In this document: piece by piece, positions 63,589-64,000 of the stretch | How the letters are laid out: every line of letters begins with the position of its first letter | Position numbering within the stretch: the stretch's first letter is position 1 | Notes under the pieces: model-generated | What the model saw: only the letters and a program-made list of their open reading frames with translations | The model's database searches: none | What the model was told of the DNA's origin: nothing | Assembly (NCBI GenBank): GCA_016235045.1 | Contig: JACRME010000001.1 | Span: forward strand, 1-64,000 | DNA: 64,000 bases | Direction: 5' to 3' | DNA from: Nitrosomonadales bacterium | GTDB lineage: Bacteria; Pseudomonadota; Gammaproteobacteria; Burkholderiales; Gallionellaceae | Made by a program: the position numbers and the translations under genes

Positions 63589-64000
63589 ATGGCAAATTGC
63601 TGCAACGACAAGGCTTGCGAACTGGAAGCGTTGCGCGGACGCCAGAGCTCCACGCTCAAGATCGTGCTGGCGATCAATGCCGTCATGTTCGTGGTCGAAC
63701 TGACGGCGGGATTGATCGGGCACTCTGTTTCGCTGGTGGCGGATTCGCTGGATATGCTGGGCGATGCGCTGGTGTATGGCTTCAGCCTGTACGTGGTGGC
63801 GCGCGGCGCCAGGATGAAGGCGAAGGCGGCGCTGTTCAAGGGGCTCATCATGCTGGGCTTCGGGCTGTTCGTGCTGGGACAGGCTGTCTACCGCATCGTT
63901 GTTCCGCAACTCCCCATGTTCGAAGCGATAGGCGCGATCGGCTTGCTGGCGCTGGCCGCCAACGGCATCTGTTTCTGGCTGCTGTGGAGCCACCGCGAGG
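63589..64000 (+). CDS. Cation-efflux (CDF)-like transporter, partial
   Basis: The start at 63589 (MANCCNDKACELEALRGRQ) has GGAGAGGG upstream, and the gene runs off the right edge after 137 codons. It has membrane helices and the CDF-type motif SVSLVADSLDMLGDALVYG, in which the Asp residues form the metal site, after an N-terminal CC..C group. CDF exporters move divalent metals such as Zn2+ or Fe2+. It follows the CusF remnant and is the last gene of the copper island here. Confidence 0.85.
   Translation, partial: MANCCNDKACELEALRGRQSSTLKIVLAINAVMFVVELTAGLIGHSVSLVADSLDMLGDALVYGFSLYVVARGARMKAKAALFKGLIMLGFGLFVLGQAVYRIVVPQLPMFEAIGAIGLLALAANGICFWLLWSHRE

Overview
The window (about 57-60% GC by eye, no rRNA or tRNA seen) looks like the chromosome of a betaproteobacterium. 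A member of the Nitrosomonadales/Gallionellaceae type would fit, but that assignment is my inference. The left 28 kb is almost entirely central carbon metabolism on the minus strand. The middle holds an AmmeMemoRadiSam operon and a small accessory patch. The right third is a fatty-acid oxidation block followed by a copper resistance island.

Region 1 (1-28083) is a TCA-cycle supercluster that can be read as a reductive (carbon-fixing) or bidirectional TCA cycle. A single tightly packed minus-strand operon (26376 down to 13520, 13 genes, many ATGA overlaps) encodes a soluble FrdAB fumarate reductase, a ferritin-like protein, HdrC and HdrB, 2-oxoacid:ferredoxin oxidoreductase KorDABC, HdrA, and a four-gene Flx-like NAD(P)H dehydrogenase module. 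Downstream on the same strand lie both subunits of an ATP citrate lyase with an unusually long 900-residue lyase subunit, then aconitase, monomeric isocitrate dehydrogenase and malate dehydrogenase. A conventional membrane succinate dehydrogenase (sdhCDA) starts at the left edge. A CitE-like lyase diverges from the frd promoter region. Fumarase, succinyl-CoA synthetase, pyruvate synthase and citrate synthase are not in the window. The gene order suggests that NADH oxidation by Flx-HdrA is coupled to ferredoxin reduction for Kor and to fumarate reduction through HdrBC-FrdAB. That coupling is a hypothesis.

Region 2 (28213-35944) has a cyclic-nucleotide-binding-domain protein, a small CxxC protein, an AmmeMemoRadiSam operon with two AMMECR1 genes and a decayed Memo fragment between them, the second of two membrane HD-GYP phosphodiesterases, an ATP-grasp protein and a chalcone-isomerase-like protein.

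Region 3 (36100-49440) is a minus-strand fatty-acid oxidation set: thiolase, FadB-like multifunctional enzyme, thioesterase, acyl-CoA ligase, SDR and FadE. About 3.9 kb of accessory DNA separates thiolase from FadB. It carries a PIN toxin-antitoxin pair, a lipoprotein, a Fic protein with a convergent small gene, an ankyrin protein and a RAYT transposase between perfect inverted REP copies.

Region 4 (49587-64000, plus strand) is a copper/silver island: CusCBA-type RND efflux, CusF-like chaperones (one a remnant), a Cu+ P-type ATPase, multicopper oxidase CopA, outer-membrane CopB, several Met/His-rich small exported proteins, and a CDF-like exporter running off the right edge.

At least four families of short palindromic repeats are scattered through the window. 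One C/T-rich family has inserted in frame in three protein genes (four sites).
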